Below, piece after piece: positions 49,648-58,971 of a stretch of 64,000 nucleotides of DNA. Both the position numbers and the translations under genes were made by a program. How positions within the stretch are numbered: position 1 is the stretch's first letter; every line of letters starts with the position of its first letter. The stretch spans positions 44,672 through 108,671 of the forward strand of contig JAFSPA010000001.1 of the NCBI GenBank assembly GCA_017443145.1. Reading direction: 5' to 3'. This stretch comes from Paludibacteraceae bacterium. GTDB lineage: Bacteria > Bacteroidota > Bacteroidia > Bacteroidales > Paludibacteraceae. Under the pieces are notes generated by a model. That model did not search any database. It saw only the letters and a list, made by a program, of their open reading frames with translations, and had not been told where the DNA came from.

Positions 49648-50238
49648 ATGGCAAAATTAGTAAGTAGTTTTAGGAATATGGCATTGTCGCTGACGGTTAT
49701 TACGTTGGTGGCAGCAGCAGCGTTGGCCGGAGTGTATTTGCTGACTCAAGCGCGTATTGAGCAGCAGAAGCGCGACGCGGAAACGGCAGCGCAACAGTCG
49801 GTTTTGAATGGCGATCCGAACGGCGCAGCGATAAAGATGGAAGTGGACGGTTTTGGCGGCAAGATGATTGTGATGGTCGGTTTTGCGCAGGATGGAACGA
49901 TATTGGGTTATAAGATATTGGAGCATCAAGAGACTCCGGGTCTGGGCGATAAAGCAGCTTGGTGGTTTAAGAAAGAAGATAAACCGAATCAGAATATTAT
50001 CGGTCGCAAGGCAGATGGACAATTCCGTGTGTCGAAAGACGGAGGTGATATCGATGCTATCACGGCAGCGACTATCTCGTCTCGCGCTTTTCTGAAGGCA
50101 GTTAACGACGCTTATGTGGAGTTTAAAGCGCAGCAAGGCGAAGAGGTAGAAGGTTGGGCCGGTGCATCGGTGATGAACTCCGGAATATCAGAGCCCGATA
50201 GTACTGAAGTAGAAGAAATGGAGGCCGTCAATGAGTAA
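49648..50238 (+). CDS. rnfG: Ion-translocating oxidoreductase subunit RnfG
   Basis: 196 residues: one N-terminal TM segment and a periplasmic FMN-binding domain with EHQETPGLGDKA and DAITAATISSRAF (FMN-attachment S/T-G/A-A-T motif). It overlaps rnfE by 8 bases. The acidic tail after ISEPDSTE is short. Confidence 0.94.
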   Translation: MAKLVSSFRNMALSLTVITLVAAAALAGVYLLTQARIEQQKRDAETAAQQSVLNGDPNGAAIKMEVDGFGGKMIVMVGFAQDGTILGYKILEHQETPGLGDKAAWWFKKEDKPNQNIIGRKADGQFRVSKDGGDIDAITAATISSRAFLKAVNDAYVEFKAQQGEEVEGWAGASVMNSGISEPDSTEVEEMEAVNE

Positions 50239-50818
50239 GGAAACAAAAGTATTGCTAAACGGTATTCTCAAAGAGAATCCGACGTTTGGTTTGGTGCTCG
50301 GCATGTGTCCGACGTTGGCCACGACGACGAGTGCTATTAACGGTATGTCGATGGGTTTGGCGACGTTGTTTGTGTTAGTTTGTTCGAATGTGGTGATATC
50401 GCTGCTGAAGAACTTGATTCCGGACAAGGTGCGTATTCCGTCGTTTATCGTAGTTATTGCAACGTTTGTGACGATGGTTCAGTTGCTGATGCAGGCATAT
50501 CTGCCGGCTATCTACGAGACGCTGGGCTTGTTTATTCCGCTGATTGTGGTTAACTGTATCGTGCTGGGTCGTGCTGAAGCATTTGCGGCGAAGAATCCTG
50601 TGGGCTTGAGTGCTTTGGACGGCATAGGCATGGGACTTGGATTCACGTTGGCGCTGACTATTTTGGGTGCTATTCGTGAGTTCATGGGAACAGGAGCCGT
50701 GTTTGGCTTGCATATTTTCCCGGAGAATTACGGCGCATTGCTGTTTGTGCTGGCTCCCGGTGCATTTATCTGCCTGGGTTATTTGATGGCAATAATGAAT
50801 AAGATTCAAAAGAAGTAA
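50231..50818 (+). CDS. rnfE: Ion-translocating oxidoreductase subunit RnfE
   Basis: 195 residues, six TM segments, with NPTFGLVLGMCPTLATTTSA, PLIVVNCIVLGRAEAFA and LGAIREFMG. The paired Cys residues (CP and NC) of RnfE/NqrD are present. It translocates Na+ or H+ with RnfA. Confidence 0.96.
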   Translation: MSKETKVLLNGILKENPTFGLVLGMCPTLATTTSAINGMSMGLATLFVLVCSNVVISLLKNLIPDKVRIPSFIVVIATFVTMVQLLMQAYLPAIYETLGLFIPLIVVNCIVLGRAEAFAAKNPVGLSALDGIGMGLGFTLALTILGAIREFMGTGAVFGLHIFPENYGALLFVLAPGAFICLGYLMAIMNKIQKK

Positions 50819-50822
50819 GATT

Positions 50823-51416
50823 ATGGTATATTTCTTGATATTTATCTCGGCGATATTTGTTAATAATATCGTATTGAGTCAGTTCTTAGGCATCTGTCCG
50901 TTTTTGGGCGTAAGTAAGAAGATCGACACGGCACTCGGAATGGGTGCTGCCGTAACATTTGTGCTCGTTTTGGCAACGGTTGTGACGTATTTGCTGCAGA
51001 AGTTGCTGATACTTTGGCATGTGGAGTTCTTGCAGACGATACTGTTTATTTTGGTTATTGCGGCGCTGGTGCAGATGATAGAGATTATACTGAAGAAGAT
51101 CTCTCCGTCGTTGTATGAGGCGTTGGGTGTTTTTCTGCCGCTTATTACGACGAACTGCTGCATTCTGGGTGTGGCTATTTTGGTGGCAAACGGCACAAAT
51201 AAGTTACCTGTAGGGTTGGATCATAACTTGCTGACAGGTACGTTGTTCGCTTTCGCAACGGCTATTGGTTTTGCGTTGGCATTGGTTATTTTTGCCGGTA
51301 TTCGTGAGCAGCTGAGTATGTACAAGTTGCCGAAAGCGATGGAAGGTACTCCAATCGCGCTGTTGACGGCAGGTCTGCTGGCGATGGCATTTATGGGCTT
51401 TAGTGGTGTAGTATAA
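50823..51416 (+). CDS. rnfA: Ion-translocating oxidoreductase subunit RnfA
   Basis: 197 residues, six TM segments, with NNIVLSQFLGICPFLGVSKK, PLITTNCCILGVAI and IFAGIREQL; inverted-topology partner of RnfE. The order rnfB-C-D-G-E-A is complete. Confidence 0.97.
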   Translation: MVYFLIFISAIFVNNIVLSQFLGICPFLGVSKKIDTALGMGAAVTFVLVLATVVTYLLQKLLILWHVEFLQTILFILVIAALVQMIEIILKKISPSLYEALGVFLPLITTNCCILGVAILVANGTNKLPVGLDHNLLTGTLFAFATAIGFALALVIFAGIREQLSMYKLPKAMEGTPIALLTAGLLAMAFMGFSGVV

Positions 51417-51447
51417 ATTCACAAAATCACAAATTCACACAATCTAA
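51416..51447. repeat. 8-bp boundary array after rnfA
   Basis: AATTCACA, AAATCACA, AATTCACA, CAATCTAA; it starts with the last base of the rnfA stop and ends 4 bases before the next ATG. Confidence 0.75.
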
Positions 51448-51451
51448 TATC

Positions 51452-51727
51452 ATGTTAATTACACTTGCCTCATCGCTCCACCGTGAGAAATTAGCGCTTC
51501 CGTTTGAACCGGATGCGAAGTGGGTGGAAGAAAATCAAGTCGTTGCCGTGCTGAGTGGCGGTAGCGAAGCATTGTTCCTTGAGAAGGTGAACAAGGGAGA
51601 GATATCTCTTGACAAGCCTATATATCTGATTGCCGGCGAGCAGAGTAACTCGCTTGCGGCCTGCTGCGAAATCTTAAGTTGGATCAATCAACACAACGGA
51701 CATGGAGAGATTAGGACTCATCGGTAA
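51452..51727 (+). CDS. Sugar-isomerase-like protein, N-terminal part
   Basis: 91 residues: MLITLASSLHREKLALPFE, VVAVLSGGSEALFLEKV, and YLIAGEQSNSLAACCEILSW. It looks like the first alpha/beta half of an L-fucose/arabinose-isomerase-like protein whose remainder is encoded from 51702 in another frame. The two frames overlap by 26 bases. It is either a split gene with coupled translation or one gene with a frameshift near 51700. The family call is tentative. Confidence 0.6.
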   Translation: MLITLASSLHREKLALPFEPDAKWVEENQVVAVLSGGSEALFLEKVNKGEISLDKPIYLIAGEQSNSLAACCEILSWINQHNGHGEIRTHR

Positions 51728-52442
51728 GCCGTCAGATTGGCTTATCTCATCGACATATGATGCGGATATTATTCGCGAGAAATTAGGCTGCGAGCTTGTG
51801 GAAATTCCTATTCAGGAGGTGCAAGTAATCGGCGAAGTGGAAGAAGGCGAGAAAGGTGCGCTTCGTATCTACGAGCGGCTGAGAGAATTGGTGCTGCAGT
51901 ATAACTTGCAAGGATTGACACTTCGTTGCTTTGATTTGCTGAGTGTTTGTAAGAACACAGGCTGTTTGGCGCTTGCTAAGTTGAATGCGGAAGGTATTCC
52001 GGCGGCTTGTGAAGGTGATGTGCCGGCGTTGTTGACGATGGTGCTGGCAAAGCGTATTGCAGGTGTATCGGGCTTCCAATGCAATCCTGCAAGAGTGAAT
52101 GCGGAGAACGGCGAGATGCTGTGGGCACATTGTACTATTCCGCTGAATATGGTGGATAAATACGAGTACGACAGCCATTTTGAGTCGGGAATAGGTATTT
52201 CTATTCACGCGGATTTGCCGCTTGGCGACTATACGCTGGTGAAAGTGAGTGGCGATTTGAAGCGCGTTTTTGCAGAGGATGTGGAGTTGGTACGCAATCA
52301 GTATCAGCCTAATCTGTGCCGTACGCAAGTATGGTTGAAGACCAAACATGTGATTCCATATTTGCTGTCGAAACCGATAGCGAACCACCATTTATTGGTA
52401 CCGGGACATCATGCGGAAGAGTTTATTAAAGCAGTCCAATAA
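51702..52442 (+). CDS. Sugar-isomerase-like protein, C-terminal part
   Basis: 246 residues: MERLGLIGKPSDWLISS, LTLRCFDLLSVCKNTGCLALAKLN, IPAACEGDVPALLTM and LVPGHHAEEFIKAV. This is the pattern of fucose-isomerase-superfamily C-terminal domains (acidic residue plus CEGDxPA, terminal HH). Function in this operon, behind rnf, is unknown. Read together with the 91-residue ORF, it would form one protein of about 330 residues. Confidence 0.65.
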   Translation: MERLGLIGKPSDWLISSTYDADIIREKLGCELVEIPIQEVQVIGEVEEGEKGALRIYERLRELVLQYNLQGLTLRCFDLLSVCKNTGCLALAKLNAEGIPAACEGDVPALLTMVLAKRIAGVSGFQCNPARVNAENGEMLWAHCTIPLNMVDKYEYDSHFESGIGISIHADLPLGDYTLVKVSGDLKRVFAEDVELVRNQYQPNLCRTQVWLKTKHVIPYLLSKPIANHHLLVPGHHAEEFIKAVQ

Positions 52443-52471
52443 CCTTATTAAACTTATTAAATATAATTGTT

Positions 52472-54505
52472 ATGAAAAAATCACTATTTATTGTTGCCGC
52501 GCTGATGTGTGCAGTAACGACTTTTGCTACCGGTAAGTTCTCTGTTGCCGTCGGTAAGCAAGTAACTTTCGCGCATGGTAATGTGCAGTTCCATATGAAG
52601 GATAGCGTGTGGCGTATTGCGCCATCTCAGTTGGATTGGTGCGGCAATGCCAATCTGGAAGTGGGTAACCCCAATTACGACGGTTGGATTGACTTGCTGA
52701 GTTGGAGTCTTGGGCCAAAGAATAACTACGGCGCGACGTCTAACTACGACACGTTGACTTATTGCAACCAGAAGTTCGTGGATTGGGGACAACTGTTCCC
52801 GGGAGAAGAGTTGTCCACGTTGACGTCGGATGAGTGGTATTATCTCTTAGCTCAACGCGAAGGATGGGACAGTAAATGGGGTATGGCGTATATAGGTGAT
52901 ACGCTCGGTATGATTCTGTTGCCTGACGAATGGACAGCTCCGGCAGGTGTTACGTTTGTTCCGAAAACGATACCGACGTCGGAAGTGTGGGCCGATGATG
53001 ATATGATTGATCCTTCCTACGACCACTATCGTGTGAAGAAGGCGAATATGCCGGCGAATAAGTTCACACTTGCAGAGTGGAAGTTGTTGGAGGATGCAGG
53101 TGCGTTGTTCTTGCCTTATGCAGGTCGTCGTTCGGGAGGATACGGAAACTATTTGAATACCAAGTGCATAGAGCAGGCTACTATGTTCCGTTATTCCTAC
53201 TACGAGAATTATCTTGGCACGTATTGGACCAAAACTGTTCACAATGCGGCAAAAGGACAATGTAAGTATCTTTATACCTTTGAATATTACGGTGGTGAAG
53301 ATTATCGCTGGGGTGTTAAGATGGCCAGATGGGGTGAGAACGGTCGTTACGGACAGTCGGTGCGTTTAGCGCATAAGCTCTATAAGGAGAAAGGTGACAC
53401 GATACGGTATGAGTACCAAGGTAATAACTTGTTCTACAAGATTACAGCGAAAGACGGAGAGAAACGCACGGTGAGTGTGGTGAATGCCGGTGGTGTCGGT
53501 CCGAACTACTATCCTAATGAGGCGGACAAACCTAAAGGAGCGGTTATTCTGCCTGACTCTGTAGAAGATGCTTTTGGTGTTAAGTATGCGGTGACTCAAA
53601 TAGGCTCTTTTGCATTTACAGGCTGTGAGGGTGTAACCAGTATAGTTTTGAACGACAAGATTACGGAACTGTCTTCGTATCTCTTCAATGGCACTTCTAT
53701 CACCAGTTTTGATACGAAGAAAGTGAAGAAAATCAACTATGCTGCCTTCTCCGGTATTACGTTGACCACGGTACACATTGGCGACCAATTGGAAACTTTC
53801 GCTCCGGACTCCTATATGCTGTATAACGTCACTTCGGTAACGATAGATGAGAATAATCCGAATTTCTCGGTAATGGATAATATGCTGTTCAATAAGGATA
53901 CAACGACGTTGGTAGCGATGCCTATTAAGCTTGAAGATGCGGTGTATAATCTGCCGATGTCGCTGACGCTTATTGGCAATGATGCCGTATCAGGTCAGTT
54001 AGGTGCGATTGTATTCCCGAAAGTGATTGCATTTGAGAAATACAACCCAAGTCCCGCTTCGTATAATTTGTCCAATGCTCCGCTGGGAGATATTATTGTA
54101 CCTTGCGGTCTGAAGGAGACGTTTGAGGCAGGTGAATTGGGTAAGACTCTCTCGCTGGCTAAGTCCATTACGGAGCGGCTGATGTTTGATGTGAAGCTTG
54201 TAGCTGAGAACGGCTCGATCCTCAAGGAAGAGGTAACGGGCGAATGTAATCAGCTTAAGTTGACGGCAGAGCCGGCAGATGGGTATGAGTTTGATTATTG
54301 GGCTGATGATGCGACAGCTCCTAATCCGCGTATAGTGGAAGTGACTGCAGATGTGACTTATACGGCTGTGTTCAAAGAGCTTCCTACGGCATTGGAGAAA
54401 GTGGAGTCTTCCAAGGCTGCGATTTTGAAGTTTATGCAGAACGGTCAGTTGTATCTGTTGCATGACGGAAAACTGTATAATGCGCAGGGCGCGCGAGTAG
54501 ATTAA
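52472..54505 (+). CDS. Secreted protein with LRR_5 (BspA-like) repeats and sorting tail
   Basis: 677 residues. A signal peptide (MKKSLFIVAALMCAVTTFA) precedes an N-terminal domain (about 20-310) related to the protein at 41792-42916 (shared ALFLPYAGRRSGGYGNY, YWTKT and QSVRLAH-type motifs). BspA-like LRR_5 repeats follow (about 350-560: VTQIGSFAFTGCEGVTSIVL, SSYLFNGTSITSF). Then comes an InlB-type repeat (YEFDYWADDA...YTAVF) and the C-terminal tail MQNGQLYLLHDGKLYNAQG. Predicted surface-exposed, perhaps an adhesin. It continues the rnf transcript without a visible promoter. Confidence 0.87.
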   Translation: MKKSLFIVAALMCAVTTFATGKFSVAVGKQVTFAHGNVQFHMKDSVWRIAPSQLDWCGNANLEVGNPNYDGWIDLLSWSLGPKNNYGATSNYDTLTYCNQKFVDWGQLFPGEELSTLTSDEWYYLLAQREGWDSKWGMAYIGDTLGMILLPDEWTAPAGVTFVPKTIPTSEVWADDDMIDPSYDHYRVKKANMPANKFTLAEWKLLEDAGALFLPYAGRRSGGYGNYLNTKCIEQATMFRYSYYENYLGTYWTKTVHNAAKGQCKYLYTFEYYGGEDYRWGVKMARWGENGRYGQSVRLAHKLYKEKGDTIRYEYQGNNLFYKITAKDGEKRTVSVVNAGGVGPNYYPNEADKPKGAVILPDSVEDAFGVKYAVTQIGSFAFTGCEGVTSIVLNDKITELSSYLFNGTSITSFDTKKVKKINYAAFSGITLTTVHIGDQLETFAPDSYMLYNVTSVTIDENNPNFSVMDNMLFNKDTTTLVAMPIKLEDAVYNLPMSLTLIGNDAVSGQLGAIVFPKVIAFEKYNPSPASYNLSNAPLGDIIVPCGLKETFEAGELGKTLSLAKSITERLMFDVKLVAENGSILKEEVTGECNQLKLTAEPADGYEFDYWADDATAPNPRIVEVTADVTYTAVFKELPTALEKVESSKAAILKFMQNGQLYLLHDGKLYNAQGARVD

Positions 54506-54509
54506 GGGT

Positions 54510-54564
54510 AGCGTATCCCTAGCGTATCCCTAGCGCAAGAGTGGTGCAAGAGTGGCGCAAGGTA
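54510..54564. repeat. 11-bp boundary array
   Basis: AGCGTATCCCT x2, AGCGCAAGAGT, GGTGCAAGAGT, GGCGCAAGGTA: five 11-base units between the LRR gene stop and its terminator. The first unit type resembles the one inside the wbqC-like gene. Confidence 0.85.
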
Positions 54565-54577
54565 TGCTGCGAAAAAT

Positions 54578-54607
54578 AAAGAAGCCGGCGAAATCGTCGG
54601 CTTCTTT
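54578..54607 (+). terminator. Terminator of the rnf/LRR transcript
   Basis: AAAGAAGCCG (54578-54587) pairs with CGGCTTCTTT (54598-54607). Confidence 0.75.
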
Positions 54608-54608
54608 G

Positions 54609-54681
54609 TGGTACCTCTTGGAGTTGAACCAAGGACACATGGATTTTCAGTCCATTGCTCTACCACCTGAGCTAAGGTACC
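54609..54681 (-). tRNA. tRNA-Phe (anticodon GAA)
   Basis: 73-nt cloverleaf on the minus strand: acceptor GGTACCT/AGGTACC with discriminator A, D arm GCTCAGGTGGTAGAGC, anticodon arm ATGGA-CTGAAAA-TCCAT, T arm CTTGG-TTCAACT-CCAAG. CCA is not encoded. The call rests on the anticodon. Confidence 0.95.
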
Positions 54682-54704
54682 AAGGCTTTTTTTTGAAAGC
54701 GGCT

Positions 54705-54736
54705 GCAAAAGTACTGCTTTTTTTTGAATTGACAAA
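54705..54736 (-). promoter_or_regulatory. Promoter of tRNA-Phe
   Basis: Minus strand TTTG (54733-54736), 19 bases, TACTTTTGC (54705-54713); the spacer is nearly identical to that of tRNA-Ser. Confidence 0.75.
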
Positions 54737-54742
54737 ATTTTT

Positions 54743-54775
54743 CTTGCATTTTTTTGAAAAAAAGTGTATCTTTGC
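54743..54775 (+). promoter_or_regulatory. Promoter of trmO
   Basis: CTTG (54743-54746), 20 bases, TATCTTTGC (54767-54775). Divergent from the tRNA-Phe promoter, with only 6 bases between the -33 boxes. Confidence 0.8.
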
Positions 54776-54794
54776 GCCAAAATTGGGAAAAATT

Positions 54795-55523
54795 ATGACT
54801 TTGAAGGTTATTGCACATGCCGAAAACGGCTTTACGGACAAGTTTGGTATCCCTCGTCAGTCTCGTGAAAATTCGGAGATTGAGACGCGGATTGTTTTTG
54901 AGCCGACGTATGCTGTGAGGGAAGCGATACGAGGGATAGAAGATTTCTCGCATTTATGGTTGCTATGGGGTTTTAGCGATGTGGAAAAAGAGCGCGCAGA
55001 TGCGGATTCGTGGTCTCCGACGGTTCGTCCTCCGCGGCTTGGTGGAAACAAGCGGGTGGGAGTGTTTGCGACACGAAGTCCATATAGACCTAATCCTGTA
55101 GGATTAACGTCCGTCAAATTGCTGCGTATAGAGGCCCAGAACGGCGCGTTGGAATTGGTGGTAAGCGGAGCTGATTTGCTGAACGGAACGCCGATTTATG
55201 ACATCAAGCCGTACCTGCGATATAGTGACAGTCATCCGGAAGCGAAAAGCGGTTTTGCGGATGAGGTAAAAGAGCATCGTTTGGAGGTGAATTGGGGCGC
55301 TTTTGCGGAAGGCCAAAACATCGATAGGAGTAGGATAGGATATGGCAATTTTGCGAAAGTTAAGAGTGACTTAACTGAGATTCTTTCGCAGGATCCGCGA
55401 CCGGCTTATCAAGATGATCCGGAACGTGAATACAAGTTGGATTATGGCGGTTATAATGTAACGTTTTTCGTCAAAAACTTGACACTTTTTATCAAAAATA
55501 TTACTTCTAGTAATAAAAAGTGA
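54795..55523 (+). CDS. trmO: tRNA (N6-threonylcarbamoyladenosine(37)-N6)-methyltransferase TrmO
   Basis: 242 residues. Methylates t6A37 to m6t6A in ANN-decoding tRNAs such as tRNA-Thr(GGU). The N-terminal TrmO/VirR-type domain has DKFGIPRQSRENSE, DFSHLWLLWGFS, RPPRLGGNKRVGVFATRSPYRPNP (SAM-binding R-P-P-R-x-GG), LLNGTPIYDIKPYL and YSDS. A C-terminal domain follows. I use the ATG at 54795; the promoter at 54743-54775 rules out longer starts. It lies next to tRNA-Phe but does not act on it. Confidence 0.95.
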   Translation: MTLKVIAHAENGFTDKFGIPRQSRENSEIETRIVFEPTYAVREAIRGIEDFSHLWLLWGFSDVEKERADADSWSPTVRPPRLGGNKRVGVFATRSPYRPNPVGLTSVKLLRIEAQNGALELVVSGADLLNGTPIYDIKPYLRYSDSHPEAKSGFADEVKEHRLEVNWGAFAEGQNIDRSRIGYGNFAKVKSDLTEILSQDPRPAYQDDPEREYKLDYGGYNVTFFVKNLTLFIKNITSSNKK

Positions 55524-55530
55524 TTTTTTT

Positions 55531-55563
55531 CTTGCAGGATTGAAAAAAAAGTCGTATCTTTGT
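55531..55563 (+). promoter_or_regulatory. Promoter of the amylase operon
   Basis: CTTG (55531-55534), 20 bases, TATCTTTGT (55555-55563). Confidence 0.75.
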
Positions 55564-55608
55564 GGTCGATTTGGTGAAAATTATTAATTAACTTTAAATT
55601 TATATATC

Positions 55609-58600
55609 ATGAAAAGAGTATTTTTCCTATTTGCGATTTTTCTATGTTCGCTGACAACGATGGCGAAGCAGACGATTTATCTCGATGCAAACGGCATTTG
55701 GGATATTGATGGCGCTAAATTAATTATTCACTCTTGGGGCGCAAGCGAAGATGATGTTGTATTAACGGCATTGGCAGGTCACATTTTCCAAGCTGAGATT
55801 CCTGATGGTCAGACGGGTTTGTTGTTCAAGCGTCTGAGTCCTTCTTGCACGGATTATGCCACATGGTGCAATCGTGATGGTTATTGGGGAAAAACGTTAG
55901 ACCAAACCGATTTCACTTCCGGTAAAAATCTCTGTAAGATTACCGGTTGGACGGAAGAGCAAAGCGACTGGTGTTCACCCGGCCAAGCCGAAGCTACCGT
56001 GGGTGTGGCTACATGCGAATGGAGCACCTATACTCCCCCTGTACTTGACAAGATTTATATTGCCGGTAATGGTGTGACGGGTGGCACGTGGTGCTGCGGC
56101 ATGGATTGGGACCCGAAGGGCTGCGAGTTGACCGATGGTGCTATTACTTTTGCAGATCTTACTACAGGTGAGTATATCTTTAAGATTACCAATGGTACAT
56201 GGGATTTGAACTGGGGTTACAGCTCGTTGGATGCATCTTGCAGCAGTACCGGATTGACAGAAGGTGAAAACGGCAATGTGGTATTCAATATCACGAAGAA
56301 AGCTACAGTGTCCATCACTTTCTCGAAGACGGATTATAAACTCTGTGTTAAGATAACGGGTGACGATACGCCGGTTGTTCCGGAGCGTCCTGATTATGCT
56401 AAGTCTGTTCCGACGGAGTGCACGGATGTGATGTTACAAGCGTTCTACTATGATTCGTATAAGAGCGATGATGATGAGCATCCGGCACCGGGTAATGTGA
56501 TGATTAACGGTAAGAAATTAGGTAACACGAGATGGGCTACGTTGCTGGAGAAGAGTAACGATATCGGCATGTATTTCGATATGGTTTGGTTGCCACCTTC
56601 GGGCAAATCGACAGGTACCGGTTACCACCAGAAACAGTATAGCAACCAGAACTCGGACTGGGGATCGAAGATGGAGTTGATGGAGTTCATCAATCGGATG
56701 CATGCGAACAACACGAAAGTGGTGGCAGATATCGTTATCAACCACGCAGAAGGTCCGTCGTGGTGTACGTTTGAGACGCAGAACTTCACTCCTTACGGCG
56801 TGTTCAATCCTGATGCAGGTTGGATTTGCAAGACGGACGAAGTGAACTTAGATCCTGATGCAGGTGAATGCATGGGCAAAGCAACGGGTGTTGATGATGG
56901 CGGTTACAATGGTCAAGATAACTATCCTTCCGCTCGTGACTGGGCGCATGCCGACGTACGTGTACAAAATATGATGAAGGCATATCTGAAGTGGATGAAG
57001 AACGTGATGGGCTTTGACGGATGGCGTTATGACTATGCGCAGGGCTTCAAGGGCAAATACATCGATATGTATAACTCTGCTTCGAAGAACTACTTCTCTG
57101 TATGCGAGTACTGGAACGGCGATATGAGCAAGATTAAGTCGTATCTGAACGACTGCGGATGGAATACAACGGTATTTGACTTCAGTAATAAAAGCATCGC
57201 AATCCAAGGTATCGCTGACGGCGACTATGGCAAGTGTGTCGGTTCCGGTTTGCAAGGAACGGGTGACGGTCGTCACGCAGTTACTTTTGTAGATAGCCAC
57301 GATACGTACTTTGGTTGCAAGGACGGACGTATTAATGAGGATGAGATTGGCGGCTGCGGTAAGTCGATGGAAGATTATAATAAGGACCGTGTACTTGGCG
57401 CAAATGCCTATATCCTTTCTCGTCCGGGTATTCCTTGTGTATTCTGGCCACATTGGGTAAAATACAAAGACGAAATCAATAAGATGATTATGGCTCGTCA
57501 GATTACGGGTGTTCATTCCGAGTCTACGAGTGATGAGGAAGCAGGTGACGGATACTATAAGACGACTGTTTATGGTAAGAAAGGTTCGATCCGTCTGTTA
57601 CTTGGTCCGAACAGCGGATATGGTACTACTCCGAGCGGCTACTCGTTAGCCTACAAGGGTGGAAACTTCGCCATGTACTATAAGACGACTGAGGCAGAGA
57701 CTCCTCGTTTGAGTATTACTCCGTCGCAGAAATATAAGACTTCCACGTTCTCTGTAACGATGGAGGCAGCTGCATTGTCCGGTACTCCGGCGATTTATTA
57801 CACGACCGATGGTTCTACTCCGAGCGCATCTTCGACGAAATACTCCGGAGCGTTTACTGTAACGGGCACGACCACCGTGAAAGCAATTGCGGTATTGAAC
57901 GGCAAGAGTTCGGCTGTGATGGAAGCAACCTATACGTACAAGGCTCCGCAAACGACTCCTATCGTGCTTCGTTTCGCACATGATGAGACCTGGAAGGGCG
58001 ATGCATATGTCTTCCTGTGGGACGGCGGTAGCGCAGGTGGTTGGCCCGGTACGAAGATGAGTATGGGCATTGACGGCTGGTATCGCTATGAACTGCCGGC
58101 AGGTGTTAAGTCCACCAAGTTCATCTTCAATAACGGTAAGGGTAATGGCCTGCAGACCGGTGACTTGGTGACTGACTGTGATGTTTGCTACCAATGGCAA
58201 TATGGCAGCGAGATGTTGGACGAAGAGTGCGGAGCAATTGAAGTGCCGTTTGGTATCTCATTGAATCCGGAAAGTAGCGTGTTCAGAGACAAAACGACCG
58301 GTATCAACGTGACTATCACGGCTGTAGGTGTTCCTGAAGGTCAAAAGCCGACGATCTATTACACGACTAATGGCACCAACCCGACGACTTCTTCTACCTC
58401 GTCCACGACTAATCCTCTGATACTTACCTTCAAGGAGTCGACCGAGTTGCGCGCAATGGCAGTAGCAGGTGGTAAGACAACGGAGATCGTGAAAGGTACT
58501 TATACCTACAAAGAGCCTCAAGAAGGCCCGATTATGGTATCGTTCAAGGCTCCGGACAGCTGGAGTCAAGTTAACCTCTACGCGTGGTCGACTGACGGAA

Positions 58601-58956
58601 CAGACACTGAGTTATTAGGCAAGTGGCCCGGAACGAAGATGAATATCAAGTCTCAAGGCGCATATATCTATACCTTCGACAAGAAGCATAAATCCGTTAA
58701 TGTAATCTTTAATGACGGTAAGACAAGCCAGACAGGTGACTTGTTAGTTGAGGAATCGACTTGCTTCGAGTGGGATGAGAAAGCTGAAAACAGCGTACGG
58801 ATTATTGCATGTCCGGGTCAGGGAATTGATAACGTCGATGCAGACGTTCCGCAACTAAACCTCCGCGCTCCGATGTACAACGTGCTTGGACAACAAGTCG
58901 ATGCAACCTACCGCGGAATTATTATCCAAAACGGACATAAGTATCTTATGTATTAA
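55609..58956 (+). CDS. Multimodular secreted alpha-amylase (GH13)
   Basis: 1115 residues. A signal peptide (1-19) precedes two N-terminal beta domains (about 20-130 and 145-255, starch-binding/pullulanase-like). The GH13 domain (about 265-700) has nucleophile Asp475 in GWRYDYAQG, acid/base Glu500 in SVCEYWNG and Asp565 in FVDSHD. Two chitobiase-type beta repeats follow (AIYYTTDGSTPSASS; TIYYTTNGTNPTTSS), each followed by a CBM26-like domain (FLWDGGSAGGWPGTKM; GKWPGTKMNIK). The sorting tail contains APMYNVLGQQVDATYRG. It hydrolyses starch alpha-1,4 bonds outside the cell or on its surface. Confidence 0.93.
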   Translation: MKRVFFLFAIFLCSLTTMAKQTIYLDANGIWDIDGAKLIIHSWGASEDDVVLTALAGHIFQAEIPDGQTGLLFKRLSPSCTDYATWCNRDGYWGKTLDQTDFTSGKNLCKITGWTEEQSDWCSPGQAEATVGVATCEWSTYTPPVLDKIYIAGNGVTGGTWCCGMDWDPKGCELTDGAITFADLTTGEYIFKITNGTWDLNWGYSSLDASCSSTGLTEGENGNVVFNITKKATVSITFSKTDYKLCVKITGDDTPVVPERPDYAKSVPTECTDVMLQAFYYDSYKSDDDEHPAPGNVMINGKKLGNTRWATLLEKSNDIGMYFDMVWLPPSGKSTGTGYHQKQYSNQNSDWGSKMELMEFINRMHANNTKVVADIVINHAEGPSWCTFETQNFTPYGVFNPDAGWICKTDEVNLDPDAGECMGKATGVDDGGYNGQDNYPSARDWAHADVRVQNMMKAYLKWMKNVMGFDGWRYDYAQGFKGKYIDMYNSASKNYFSVCEYWNGDMSKIKSYLNDCGWNTTVFDFSNKSIAIQGIADGDYGKCVGSGLQGTGDGRHAVTFVDSHDTYFGCKDGRINEDEIGGCGKSMEDYNKDRVLGANAYILSRPGIPCVFWPHWVKYKDEINKMIMARQITGVHSESTSDEEAGDGYYKTTVYGKKGSIRLLLGPNSGYGTTPSGYSLAYKGGNFAMYYKTTEAETPRLSITPSQKYKTSTFSVTMEAAALSGTPAIYYTTDGSTPSASSTKYSGAFTVTGTTTVKAIAVLNGKSSAVMEATYTYKAPQTTPIVLRFAHDETWKGDAYVFLWDGGSAGGWPGTKMSMGIDGWYRYELPAGVKSTKFIFNNGKGNGLQTGDLVTDCDVCYQWQYGSEMLDEECGAIEVPFGISLNPESSVFRDKTTGINVTITAVGVPEGQKPTIYYTTNGTNPTTSSTSSTTNPLILTFKESTELRAMAVAGGKTTEIVKGTYTYKEPQEGPIMVSFKAPDSWSQVNLYAWSTDGTDTELLGKWPGTKMNIKSQGAYIYTFDKKHKSVNVIFNDGKTSQTGDLLVEESTCFEWDEKAENSVRIIACPGQGIDNVDADVPQLNLRAPMYNVLGQQVDATYRGIIIQNGHKYLMY

Positions 58957-58971
58957 TAAGGAGTAAATACC

